A model generated the notes under the pieces. It was not told the DNA's origin and searched no databases. It worked only from the letters and a program-made list of their open reading frames with translations. Positions 15,249 through 23,387 of a DNA stretch of 34,316 nucleotides are shown piece by piece. Position 1 is the stretch's first letter, and each line of letters begins with the position of its first letter. A program made the translations under genes and the position numbers. Source of the stretch: CAYRVF01 sp964427535 (GTDB lineage: Bacteria > Chloroflexota > Ktedonobacteria > Ktedonobacterales > JADMIN01); contig CAYRVF010000049.1 in NCBI GenBank assembly GCA_964427535.1, forward strand, positions 1 to 34,316, in the 5' to 3' direction.

Positions 15249-18200
15249 GTGGCCGACTTCACGCATTTACACGTCCACTCGGAATACAGCCTGCTCGACG
15301 GCCAGTCGCGCATCAAGCGGCTCATCCAGGCTACGAAGGCGGGCGGAATGCGCTCGCTCGCCCTCACCGACCACGGCGGCATGTATGGCAGCATCGAGTT
15401 CTACAAAGCCTGCAAAGCTGCTGACGTGAAGCCCATCCTCGGCGTCGAGGGGTATCTGGTTCCGTCGCTGCAGGAGAAGGTGGGCCGCTACGAGTACAAC
15501 CACCTGCTGCTGCTGGCCAAGAACAACACCGGCTATAAGAATCTGCTCAAGCTGACGACCCTCGCGCACACGAAAGGCTACCAGGCGCGCCCACGCATCG
15601 ACAAGCAGCTCCTCGCCGAGCACGCCGAAGGGCTGATCGTCACGTCGGGCTGTCTCTCGGGTGAGATTCCCGAGCTGCTGCTCAAAGGCGATCTCAACGG
15701 CGCGCGCGCCTCTGCTCGCTGGTATCAGGACGTCTTCGGCCCGGAGAACTTCTACATCGAGGTGCAGGACCACGACGCACCCGACTCGCCGCAGGTCAAG
15801 CTGAACCCGATGCTCTACGACCTGCACCGCGAGACCGGCGCGCCGCTGCTCGCCACCAACGACCTGCACTATGTCGCTGCCAGTGACGCCGACGCGCAGG
15901 ATGTGCTGCTGTGTGTGCAGACGGGCAAAACCATCGACGACCCCAAGCGTATGAAGTTCGACAGCCAGCAATATTATCTCAAGACGCCCGACGAGATGGC
16001 CCGGCTGTTTCCCGAGTTCCCCGACGCGCTGATGAATACGATGCGCGTGGCCGACGAGTGCAACGTCGAGATCGATTTCGGCGCGAACCTGCTGCCCGAC
16101 TACGCCATCCCGCCGGAGTTTCCCGACCAGAACAGTTATCTCCACAACCTCTGCCTCGCGGGTGCTATCGAGCGCTTTGGCGCGGTCGGTGAGGCCGTCG
16201 AGAAGCGGCTAGATTACGAGTTAGGCATCATTCGCGCGAAGGGCCTGACGTCGTACTTCCTCATCGTGTGGGACTACGTGAACTACGCGCGCAGCAACGG
16301 CATGCGCTGCGTCGCCCGAGGCTCGGCGGCAGGTAGCCTCGTCTCGTACGCACTCGGCATCACCAACGTCGACCCGCTGATGTATGCCCTGCCGTTCGAG
16401 CGGTTCCTCAATCCCGAGCGCAAGGGCCTGCCCGATATCGACATGGACTTCCCCGACGACCGCCGTGAGGAAGTCATCCGCTACGTCGCCGATAAATACG
16501 GGTGGGATAAAGTCGGCCAGATTGTCACCTTCAACACGATGGCCGCCAAAGCGGCGGTGCGCGACGTCGGCCGTGTGATGGGCATGCAGCCCGAGGCCGA
16601 CCGCGTGGCGCGGCTGATCCCCACTGGCCCGAAAATCACCATCTCCGGCTCGCTCGACGGCGTGAAGGAGCTGAAGCAGCTCTACGACCAGAGTCCGCCG
16701 ATCCACAAGCTGGTGGACATGGCAAAGGAGCTCGAAGGCACGGTTCGCAGCACCGGCATCCACGCGGCCGGTGTCATCATCTCGCGCGACCCGCTCGATA
16801 CGGTGGTGCCGCTGCAGCTTCGCGACTACAAAGACGTCAACAATAGCTGGCTCGTCTCGCAGTACGAGCAGATGCACATCGAGGACCTGGGCCTCATCAA
16901 GTTCGACTTCCTCGGCCTCTCGAACCTGACGATTCTAATGAACTCCAAGCAGTTCATTAAGGAGACCCGGGGCATCGACATCGACCTCGACCGTCTGCCG
17001 ACCGACGACGCCAAGACGTACAAGCTGCTCGGCGACGGCGAGACCACCGGCGTCTTCCAGTTGGAGTCCGGCGCGATGCGCTCCTACATCAAGGAGTTGA
17101 AGCCGACCTGTATCGAAGACGTGATGGCAATGGTCGCGCTGTACCGTCCCGGCCCAATGGACTCGATTCCGCAGTTCATCAAGGCCAAGCACGGCGAGGT
17201 CGAGATTCGCTACCTGCATCCCAAGCTGGAGCCGCTGCTGCGCGAGTCGTACGGCGTCATCGTATACCAGGATCAGGTGCTGCTCGTCGCTATCCAGCTC
17301 GCCGGGTTCACCTGGGGTGAGGTCGACAAGTTCCGCAAGGCCATGTCGAAGAAGCTCCCCGAGGAGATGGCGAAGTACCGCGACAAGTTCGTCAAGGGCT
17401 GCGTCGCCAACGGCATCGCCGAGAAGGTTGCCGAGGACATCTTCTCCTTCATCGAGCCCTTCGCCGGCTATGGATTTAACAAGGCCCACGCCTGCGCATA
17501 CGCCTGGGTGGCGTATCAGACGGCGTATCTCAAGTCCAACTACACCGCAGAGTTCATGGCAGCGACACTCACGACCGAGGCCAGCGACGCCAAGAAGGTC
17601 GTGGCTGCCGTCGACGAGTGCCGCCGGATGGGCGTCGAGGTGCTGCCACCCGACATCAATAAGAGCCAGTCGGGGTTCACCGTCGAGCAGGTCGGGACGG
17701 ACCCTGAGACCGGCGAGCCGCGCTGGGGCGTGCGCTTCGGGCTGCTCGCGATCAAGAACGTCGGCACCCGGCCGATCGAGGAGCTGGTGGAGGCACGTGC
17801 GTCAGGCGGCCCCTTCCGCTCGCTGGCCGACGTCTTCGCCCGCACCGATAGCAAGAACCTGACACGCGGCGCCGTCGAGTGTCTCATCAAAGCGGGCGCG
17901 CTCGACTCGCTCGGCAGGCGCAGTCAGCTTCTCTCCGCGCTCGACCGTGCCATCACGCTCGGCCAACAGCAGCGGCGCATGCGCGAGATCGGGCAGACCA
18001 GCCTCTTCGGAGGACCCGACACCGGCGACATGGCCGACGACTTCGTGCTCCCCGACGTGCCCGATCACCCGCAGCAGCAACTGCTCGCGTGGGAAAAAGA
18101 GCTGCTCAACATCTACCTCTCGGCGCACCCGTTGGCGCACGTCGCCGCCGCGCTCAAGCGCCGAGCCACGGCGTACTCCGCGTACCTGAGCGCCGAGTGG

Positions 18201-18770
18201 GCCGGACAGAAAGTCGTGCTCGGTGGCCGCGTGACCGAGATGCGGCGCATCATGACGAAGCGCGGCGACACCATGCTGGCGGTCCAGTTCGAGGACTTAC
18301 AGGGCACGCTCGAAGTGATCGTCTTCCCCAAGACCTACGCCGCGACGATGGACTCATGGCGCGAGGATGCCGTGCTGGTAGTGACAGGTACGGTGAAGAT
18401 GGGCCGCGACGACGAGCCGCAGATCGTCGCAGAAGAGGTCGAAGTGTTCCAGGCGAGCGACGACGAGATCAACCGCAAGGAGTATCTGGTGCGCATCCGT
18501 CTGCGGCGCAAGACCAACAACGTGCTCGACATCGCGCATCTGCACGACGTGCTCAGCACGCTGCACGACTTCCCCGGCGACGACCGTGTGGAGTTCCGCG
18601 TGCGCAACGGCAAGTGGGAAGCCTTCCTCTCGCCGCGCGGCGGGCAGCAAGGAGTGCGCTTCTGTACGGAGCTCCAGCAGCAACTCGAAGGCATCCTCGG
18701 CTCCGGTTCAGTAGAGGCGGTGCCGGTGAAGACGTCGGCGGGGGTGCCTAGCCTGGCGCGAGGTGCATAG
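15249..18770 (+). CDS. dnaE: DNA polymerase III alpha subunit
   Basis: This 1173-residue protein is the replicative polymerase catalytic subunit of the DnaE1 type. Translation starts at GTG, with AAGGTGGG just upstream. The N-terminal PHP domain keeps its metal-binding histidines (HLHVHSEYSLLDG, LTDHGGMYG, GVEGY), so intrinsic proofreading is possible. The polymerase region has RGSAAGSLVSYAL, the catalytic aspartates in PDIDMDFPDDRR, and YQDQVLLVAIQLAGF. A helix-hairpin-helix segment and the OB fold (VVLGGRVTEMRRIMTKRG, FEDLQGTLEVIVFP) follow, then a C-terminal tail domain. Length and order match bacterial DnaE1. The selenoprotein gene starts only 25 bases downstream and is probably co-transcribed, although no functional link is known. 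Confidence 0.98.
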   Translation: MADFTHLHVHSEYSLLDGQSRIKRLIQATKAGGMRSLALTDHGGMYGSIEFYKACKAADVKPILGVEGYLVPSLQEKVGRYEYNHLLLLAKNNTGYKNLLKLTTLAHTKGYQARPRIDKQLLAEHAEGLIVTSGCLSGEIPELLLKGDLNGARASARWYQDVFGPENFYIEVQDHDAPDSPQVKLNPMLYDLHRETGAPLLATNDLHYVAASDADAQDVLLCVQTGKTIDDPKRMKFDSQQYYLKTPDEMARLFPEFPDALMNTMRVADECNVEIDFGANLLPDYAIPPEFPDQNSYLHNLCLAGAIERFGAVGEAVEKRLDYELGIIRAKGLTSYFLIVWDYVNYARSNGMRCVARGSAAGSLVSYALGITNVDPLMYALPFERFLNPERKGLPDIDMDFPDDRREEVIRYVADKYGWDKVGQIVTFNTMAAKAAVRDVGRVMGMQPEADRVARLIPTGPKITISGSLDGVKELKQLYDQSPPIHKLVDMAKELEGTVRSTGIHAAGVIISRDPLDTVVPLQLRDYKDVNNSWLVSQYEQMHIEDLGLIKFDFLGLSNLTILMNSKQFIKETRGIDIDLDRLPTDDAKTYKLLGDGETTGVFQLESGAMRSYIKELKPTCIEDVMAMVALYRPGPMDSIPQFIKAKHGEVEIRYLHPKLEPLLRESYGVIVYQDQVLLVAIQLAGFTWGEVDKFRKAMSKKLPEEMAKYRDKFVKGCVANGIAEKVAEDIFSFIEPFAGYGFNKAHACAYAWVAYQTAYLKSNYTAEFMAATLTTEASDAKKVVAAVDECRRMGVEVLPPDINKSQSGFTVEQVGTDPETGEPRWGVRFGLLAIKNVGTRPIEELVEARASGGPFRSLADVFARTDSKNLTRGAVECLIKAGALDSLGRRSQLLSALDRAITLGQQQRRMREIGQTSLFGGPDTGDMADDFVLPDVPDHPQQQLLAWEKELLNIYLSAHPLAHVAAALKRRATAYSAYLSAEWAGQKVVLGGRVTEMRRIMTKRGDTMLAVQFEDLQGTLEVIVFPKTYAATMDSWREDAVLVVTGTVKMGRDDEPQIVAEEVEVFQASDDEINRKEYLVRIRLRRKTNNVLDIAHLHDVLSTLHDFPGDDRVEFRVRNGKWEAFLSPRGGQQGVRFCTELQQQLEGILGSGSVEAVPVKTSAGVPSLARGA

Positions 18771-18795
18771 CAGCGGAAAGCGGGGGAGAAGACTT

Positions 18796-19596
18796 ATGGC
18801 GGCGAGACATGACGAGCAGCGCGAGGCGCTCGCGGCCTGGCTGGCTGACCCCGACGTGCTCGAAAAGCTGCGGCGCAAGGACTGGAACCCGGCCTTCGCC
18901 ACCTATCCGCGCCTCGACCTCGCGGACGAGCCGATTCCGTGGGCACAAGCGCCGCGACGTCTCGCCGACGCCCGGCTGCTGCTGGTCAGTAGCAGCGGCA
19001 TCTATGCGCCCGGCCAGCAGCCCTTCGACGACGACAACTCTCTGGGCGACACCTCGTATCGGATCATTCCAGGCGATGTCGATCTCGATACGACCCGGTT
19101 CGCGCACGAACACTATGACCACGCGTACGCGATGCACGACCGCAACAGCGTGTTCCCGCTCGGATTACTGCGCGAGATGGCGGCACGCGGCGAGATCGGT
19201 GGCCTAACGCCTCAGCACATCAGCTTTATGGGCTACCAACCCGACTGGCGCCCCCTGCTGGACGATTTCGCGCCCACGCTGGCCGATATCGCCGTCAGCG
19301 AGCGGGCTGACGCGGCCATTCTCGTCCCAGTCTGACCAACCTGCCACCAGTCGGTCGGACTGGTCGCGCGCGCGATCGAGGCTCGCGGCATCCCCACCGT
19401 CACACTGGCCGCGCTGCGCCGGCAGGCCCAACTCTCGCATCCTCCGCGATTGCTCTTCACGGGACAACGCAACTACGAGATCATCGGCCCACCCGAAAAC
19501 CGCGACGTGCAATTTGCAACCCTTCGCCGCGCGCTCCGACTGCTCGCCGAGGCGGACGCACCAGGCGCGTTCGTCGATATGCGTGCTGAGGGCTGA
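18796..19596 (+). CDS. GrdB-family selenoprotein with in-frame UGA (Sec180)
   Basis: The gene starts at ATG 18796, with GGGGGAG about eight bases upstream. It reads to TGA at 19333-19335, then continues in the same frame for 86 sense codons to TGA 19594-19596. Reading the first TGA as selenocysteine gives 266 residues. Before it come SFMGYQPDWRPLLDDFAPTL and ADAAILVPV; after it comes PTCHQSVGLVARAIEARGIP. This matches the glycine/sarcosine/betaine/D-proline reductase selenoprotein B (GrdB/PrdB) family as found in bacteria that lack full Stickland reductases, where the site is Sec or Cys followed by P-x-C-H-Q. Sec180 and Cys183 form a UxxC redox pair. Without readthrough the protein loses its active site and the following helix. 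A SECIS-like hairpin follows the UGA. Substrate and partner subunits are unknown; no other grd/prd genes are nearby. Confidence 0.88.
19333..19364 (+). promoter_or_regulatory. Recoded UGA with bacterial SECIS-like hairpin
   Basis: After UGA (19333-19335), ACCAGTC (19346-19352) and GACTGGT (19358-19364) form a perfect 7-base-pair stem closed by the loop GGTCG. The loop begins 17 bases after the UGA. In E. coli fdhF the SelB-binding loop also contains GGUC and begins about 18 bases after the UGA. A G in the first two loop positions fits the published bacterial SECIS consensus. The element should recruit SelB with Sec-tRNA. Confidence 0.8.
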
Positions 19597-20023
19597 CGGG
19601 CTTCCACTGCACGTGGGTCCTCATCATACCTGGCTACATGGCCCCTTTCACCTTACGAGGGGAAGGGGATGATGAGGTTGATATGGAATGCGGCTCGGTA
19701 GGTGTAGTTGCGGCATATCGCCCCTGAAAGTCTGCACACTCGGTGGACGCGGCAGACGTGTCCGAGCTCGGCTATACGGTCGGACTTCGTATCATGCGCT
19801 GCACGTTCACCGAGAGAGTGACCCGGTCGCCGGCGCACACTCGTCTCTCCCTGAGCGCGAGGCCCCTTGGCATGGCTCATGCAGCCCATTGGCTCACGGC
19901 ACGAGACACCCGCTGAACCCGGGCATGACCTGTGCCTTGTGCCGTGTACCGTATCGTACCGTCCCCCATAGCCGGCTGCAGGCAAGGACGACACGGCGGG
20001 GAACCAAGGAGAGGAGACGTGGC
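19597..20023. other. Intergenic region between selenoprotein and stress-protein genes
   Basis: These 427 bases carry no credible gene. A nested inverted repeat is at 19619-19677. GTACCGT occurs twice in close succession at about 19950-19970. I see no clear -35/-10 pair. Confidence 0.45.
19619..19677 (+). repeat. Nested inverted repeat, possible terminator
   Basis: CCTCATCAT (19619-19627) pairs perfectly with ATGATGAGG (19669-19677). Inside it CCCCTT (19642-19647) pairs with AAGGGG (19663-19668), directly adjoining the outer right arm. The left arms are split by a 14-base bulge. It lies 23 bases after the selenoprotein stop, so it may end the dnaE-selenoprotein transcript; no strong T-run follows. 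Confidence 0.45.
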
Positions 20024-20557
20024 ATGGCGCGACCAGTTGTCGGTATTTTCAGGGACCGCGAGGCTGCGGAACAAGCTATCAGAGACCTCAAGCAGGCAGG
20101 CTTTGACACCGATCGGATTGGCCTGCTCATGAAGAGTCGCGAGGACGCACAGCAAATCGCGACCGATACCGGGGTCAAGCCTGCCGGGGGAGCCGTTACG
20201 GGAGGAGCGCTCGGGGCTGGGCTCGGGGCCCTCCTCGCCGCCACGGGCACCTTCGTGATTCCCGGCATCGGCCCCTTCGTTTCAGCTGGCATCCTGGCAA
20301 CGGCCATCGCCGGCGGCGCGGTAGGCGCCATCGCTGGCGCTCTGGCAGGGCTAGGGATCCCGCGCGCGGAGGCCGAGTACTATGAAGAGCGGGTGCGCGC
20401 GGGCGATGTGCTCGTGACAGTCGATCCAGGTGGGCGCGAGACTGAAGCGCGCGATATCCTGCTGCGCCATGGTGCGCAGGACACCTGGCGCACACCCCCA
20501 TGGGTCACCTCACCGGGCCATACGGACACAGCGGAGACGGCGCACGACATGCCCTAG
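20024..20557 (+). CDS. YflT/DUF1269-like general stress protein with glycine-rich core
   Basis: The start is ATG 20024 after a strong AGGAGAGGAG site; the open frame extends upstream without family character. The 177-residue product begins RPVVGIFRDREAAEQAIRDLKQAGF, a ferredoxin-like fold typical of the YflT/general stress protein 17M group. GLLMKSREDAQQIA follows. Residues about 55-115 are very rich in Gly and Ala (GGAVTGGALGAGLGALLAATG, IAGGAVGAIAGALAGLGIP) and resemble glycine-zipper hydrophobic helices that may sit in or on the membrane. The C-terminal part EAEYYEERVRAGDVLVTVD matches the second half of the domain. Family members are often stress-induced; the molecular role is unknown. 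A hairpin follows the stop. Confidence 0.8.
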   Translation: MARPVVGIFRDREAAEQAIRDLKQAGFDTDRIGLLMKSREDAQQIATDTGVKPAGGAVTGGALGAGLGALLAATGTFVIPGIGPFVSAGILATAIAGGAVGAIAGALAGLGIPRAEAEYYEERVRAGDVLVTVDPGGRETEARDILLRHGAQDTWRTPPWVTSPGHTDTAETAHDMP

Positions 20558-20577
20558 TCCTCGGACGACTGTGCCAA

Positions 20578-20607
20578 TGGACCGCGACGCGACTGCGCCG
20601 CGGTCCA
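20578..20607 (+). terminator. Hairpin after the stress-protein gene
   Basis: TGGACCGCG (20578-20586) pairs perfectly with CGCGGTCCA (20599-20607) across a 12-base loop, 21 bases after the stop codon. There is no T-run, so it may be a terminator or an mRNA-end stabiliser. Confidence 0.5.
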
Positions 20608-21074
20608 GTACCGCGACACCTGGCGCTCTCTCGTCGGTTTCGTGCGTTCAGGCGCCGCCCTTCATCTCGCCACCTCGGTGAGCTTCCCCCTCTTCCAGCT
20701 CGATCTGGCGGCCTTTGACGTACAGGTGGGAGCAGCACCAAGAAACAAAGTCCTTCCCAGCCTCGATCGCACCAACTGGCACAGCAATCAGTGCGTCCGT
20801 GTGCCAGACCATGTCTACATGCACTTCCTCCCATGCGCTGGCCCCCATCTCCAATTGGTGGCTTCTCCGGCAGTCGAATTTAAGATGATATAGGCGGAAC
20901 AACCATGATGTTCTCTCGGAATGTGCTGCCTCCAGTTGCTCCACCATTCCTCCCGCGAAGGAGCTGGGGATAAGGTCCTCTCACACCCGAAAACAAATGC
21001 TTGGCGCCGTGCCCCCGCCATGGCCGTTGACGCAGCCACGTTCCGGCGACTAGAGTCCACACCGTCTGCGGCAA

Positions 21075-21105
21075 GGCCTGTGCATTCCTTGTACCTGCAC
21101 AGGCC
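21075..21105. repeat. Perfect 10-base inverted repeat in the gene-poor stretch
   Basis: GGCCTGTGCA (21075-21084) and TGCACAGGCC (21096-21105) are exact complements separated by 11 bases. The element could be a hairpin in RNA or a dimer-binding site in DNA; it is not next to an obvious gene end or promoter. Confidence 0.55.
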
Positions 21106-21419
21106 CACCGCGACTGACCCCTCACTCGCGCCGGAGCGCCGCGACTGCTGGTTCCTGCTCTCGCCTGTGCCGTATCTCGGCGGCGACGTCGACTAGCATA
21201 TCCGCGACGGCTCCCACGATGCACGCGACTCCCCTCGCTGTGTGCTGCTATACTGTGCAGCGGAAGACGCCCCGGTTGGGCGAGCACGTCGCAGGGGCGC
21301 GGGTGAAGCGTGCCTCACCCCTACAGAGCAGCAAGTGGCGTCTCAATCGTGAAAGCTCATGATGCGCATCGCATCGGACATATACCTGTCATACCGACGA
21401 TAGAGGAGAGTAGGTATAC

Positions 21420-22733
21420 ATGGCGGACGTACGGCCAATGCCAGGCTTCCGATATACGGCGCAGGCGGATCTCGCCGCGCTGGTCTGCCCTCCGTACGAT
21501 GTCATCTCGCCGGAGGCGCAGGAGCGCTATTACGAGCGCAGTCCACATAATGTGATCCGCCTGGAGCTGGGGCGCGAGGAGCCCGGCGACGACGAGCTCA
21601 ATAATCGCTATACGCGCGCCGCGATGACGTACGCCGAGTGGCGGCTTTCGGGCGTGCTGCGTCAGGATGCCCCCGCGCTCTATCTCGATGAGCAGCGATT
21701 CAGCGCCGGAGGCAAGAGCTATACCCGACAAACGCTCTTCGCGCGGGTACGCCTGGAGCCCTGGGGAGCGGGCATCATCCTGCCACACGAGCGTACGTTG
21801 AGCAAGCCCAAGGACGACCGGCTCAAGCTCACCCGCGCCTGCGCGACCAATCTCAGCCCGATCATGGCGCTCTACGACGATCCCGACGGCGATCTCGCGG
21901 CGGCGCTCGACGCCGTGCGGTCCTCGTCTCCGGCCGCCATGTTTAACGATGACGACAGTGTCGAGCACAGGTTCTGGGTTGTCGATGACGAGGCGCTGGC
22001 CACACGCGTCTCGACGTTCTTCGTGCAGCGGCAACTCTACATTGCCGATGGCCATCACCGCTACGAGACGGCGCTAACGTATCGCGACGAGGTACGCGAG
22101 GCGCACAAAGAGCTGCTCGTGGACGACGCCGCGAACTTCACGCTGATGGGCCTCTCCGCGCTGGAGGACCCCGGCCTGGTCGTGCTGCCGACCCACCGCA
22201 TCCTGCGCGACGTCGATCAGGCACGCATCGACGCGTTGCTCCCGGCGCTTGAGCCCTGGTTCGAGGTGACGCCGCTGGAGGGGGATGTCGACGCATGGGC
22301 CGACACGCTCGCGGACACCAACAAGACAACGCCCGCGTTTGTGCTGATATCACCAGAGCGCGCCTACCTCTTGCGCCTGCGGCCGGAGGGAGCGGCTGCT
22401 ATGTCGTCACGCTCGGGAGACGACGTGGGAGGCTCGGACGCCTGGCGCGGGCTGGATGTAGCCGTGCTGCACGAGTTGGTTCTGCGCGACGGCCTCGGCA
22501 TCACCGGCGACGCGGTGCGGGCGGGCGAGTATATCACCTACACCCGTGACCCGGCACAGGCAGCGTCAGCGGTCGCGTCGGGGTCTGACGGAGCGCGGCT
22601 GGCATTGCTGCTGCGACCTACACCGCCCGCCGGGATCCGCGACGTAGCCAAGGCGAGCGACCGCATGCCGCAAAAGTCGACGTACTTCTACCCGAAGCTG
22701 CTGACAGGGCTGGTGCTCAATCCGCTCTGGTAG
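21420..22733 (+). CDS. DUF1015 family protein
   Basis: This 437-residue protein starts at ATG 21420 after AGAGGAGAG. Family marks are strong: an N-terminal VCPPYDVISPEAQERYYERSP segment, HNVIRLELG, a long tyrosine-rich middle, ERTLSKPKDDRLKL, and the signature ADGHHRYETALTYRDE at about residues 207-222. NFTLMGLSALEDPGLVVLPTHR follows and the C-terminus ends TYFYPKLLTGLVLNPLW, which is usual for the family. DUF1015 proteins are widespread in bacteria and often lie near serine or D-3-phosphoglycerate metabolism genes, but their biochemical role is not settled. No such genes are next to it here. The next gene on the same strand begins 31 bases on, so it probably heads a short operon. Confidence 0.93.
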   Translation: MADVRPMPGFRYTAQADLAALVCPPYDVISPEAQERYYERSPHNVIRLELGREEPGDDELNNRYTRAAMTYAEWRLSGVLRQDAPALYLDEQRFSAGGKSYTRQTLFARVRLEPWGAGIILPHERTLSKPKDDRLKLTRACATNLSPIMALYDDPDGDLAAALDAVRSSSPAAMFNDDDSVEHRFWVVDDEALATRVSTFFVQRQLYIADGHHRYETALTYRDEVREAHKELLVDDAANFTLMGLSALEDPGLVVLPTHRILRDVDQARIDALLPALEPWFEVTPLEGDVDAWADTLADTNKTTPAFVLISPERAYLLRLRPEGAAAMSSRSGDDVGGSDAWRGLDVAVLHELVLRDGLGITGDAVRAGEYITYTRDPAQAASAVASGSDGARLALLLRPTPPAGIRDVAKASDRMPQKSTYFYPKLLTGLVLNPLW

Positions 22734-22764
22734 GCTACCCAGACCGCCACAATAGGGGAACGTC

Positions 22765-23262
22765 ATGGAGCATTCCGAAGACCAACTCGCCGCGCACGAG
22801 CCCTGTCCCACGTGCGGCGCGTCGATCCAGCCCGGCGCGCGCTTCTGCGCGGACTGCGGCTCACCACTCGACGCCGCCGCCCTGGGCGACCCAGCCGCCG
22901 CGACGGTGCCGCTGCTGCCACAAGAGGCGCCGGACGAGCAGCCGGTCGATGTCGTGGACGATGAGGCCTCGCCAGCTCCGAGCGTTGGGCCTGACGAAAC
23001 GACGATCCCCGGCGAGACTGCGTCGCATTCGGAAGTGGAGAGCGCCACGGCGGCGCCGCCACAGACGCACCGTATCTGCGAGTGGTGCGGCGCGGAAAAC
23101 CCTCTCACTGCGGAAACCTGCGTCGCGTGTTCCGCGGTATTCCCCCAACCCGAGCAAGAGGCGGTATTCCTGCGCGAGGCGGAAGAGCGCCTGCGGGCGG
23201 AGGAAGAGGCGCACGAGCGCGAACAACGCGAGCGCCGCTCGAAATGGTGGAAGGTGCTGTAG
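22765..23262 (+). CDS. Double zinc-ribbon protein
   Basis: The start ATG 22765 has AGGGGAA upstream. The 165-residue product has two zinc ribbons at its ends of interest. The first is CPTCGASIQPGARFCADCG (C14, C17, C28, C31). The second, near residue 110, is CEWCGAENPLTAETCVACS. An acidic Pro/Ala/Glu-rich linker joins them. The C-terminal ~45 residues are a charged helix (EAVFLREAEERLRAEEEAHE) likely to form a coiled coil. There is no membrane segment. Such proteins usually act as scaffolds or adaptors; the partner is unknown. The gene lies 31 bases after the DUF1015 gene and is likely co-transcribed with it. Confidence 0.8.
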   Translation: MEHSEDQLAAHEPCPTCGASIQPGARFCADCGSPLDAAALGDPAAATVPLLPQEAPDEQPVDVVDDEASPAPSVGPDETTIPGETASHSEVESATAAPPQTHRICEWCGAENPLTAETCVACSAVFPQPEQEAVFLREAEERLRAEEEAHEREQRERRSKWWKVL

Positions 23263-23387
23263 AGCATCCACCAGGCATGGAGACGGAACCTCGCCTCGAA
23301 ACGTGGGACGCCGTGTGTTAGCATGGTGCGGATGAAGCTGATGCATCCGGAGACACGACGTCGGGCCAGTGAGCTTGGGGAGGGACG

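Larger units (their letters stand above)
20558..21419. other. 862-base stretch without a convincing gene
   Basis: Open frames here are short, overlap on both strands and lack both strong ribosome sites and recognisable motifs. The minus-strand frame 20848-20648 has the most protein-like composition (VHVDMVWHTDALIAVPVG, HLYVKGRQIELEEGE). It could be a small gene or the remnant of one, but I cannot name it. Hairpins lie at 20578-20607 and 21075-21105. A TATACT (21249-21254) without a good -35 lies upstream of the DUF1015 gene. Parts of the region are visibly less GC-rich than its neighbours. Confidence 0.45.

Noticed and set aside
15267..16145. A 292-codon minus-strand frame opposite the start of dnaE
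   Set aside because: It lies wholly antisense to the PHP domain of dnaE and shows no recognisable features.
19336..19596. A simple nonsense mutation (pseudogene) as the explanation of the TGA in the GrdB-family gene
   Set aside because: The downstream frame is intact, family-like and preceded by a SECIS-like hairpin at the right distance; the TGA is exactly at the Sec/Cys site and not at a random position.
20648..20947. A 99-codon minus-strand frame as a firm gene
   Set aside because: Part of it looks protein-like, but the ribosome site abuts the ATG, no family is recognised and a plus-strand frame overlaps it; it is kept only as a possible remnant.
20558..21419. A tRNA or known structured RNA in the gene-poor stretch
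   Set aside because: No TΨC-like GTTCGA sequence with matching acceptor arms is present, and the hairpins do not fit a class that I can recognise.
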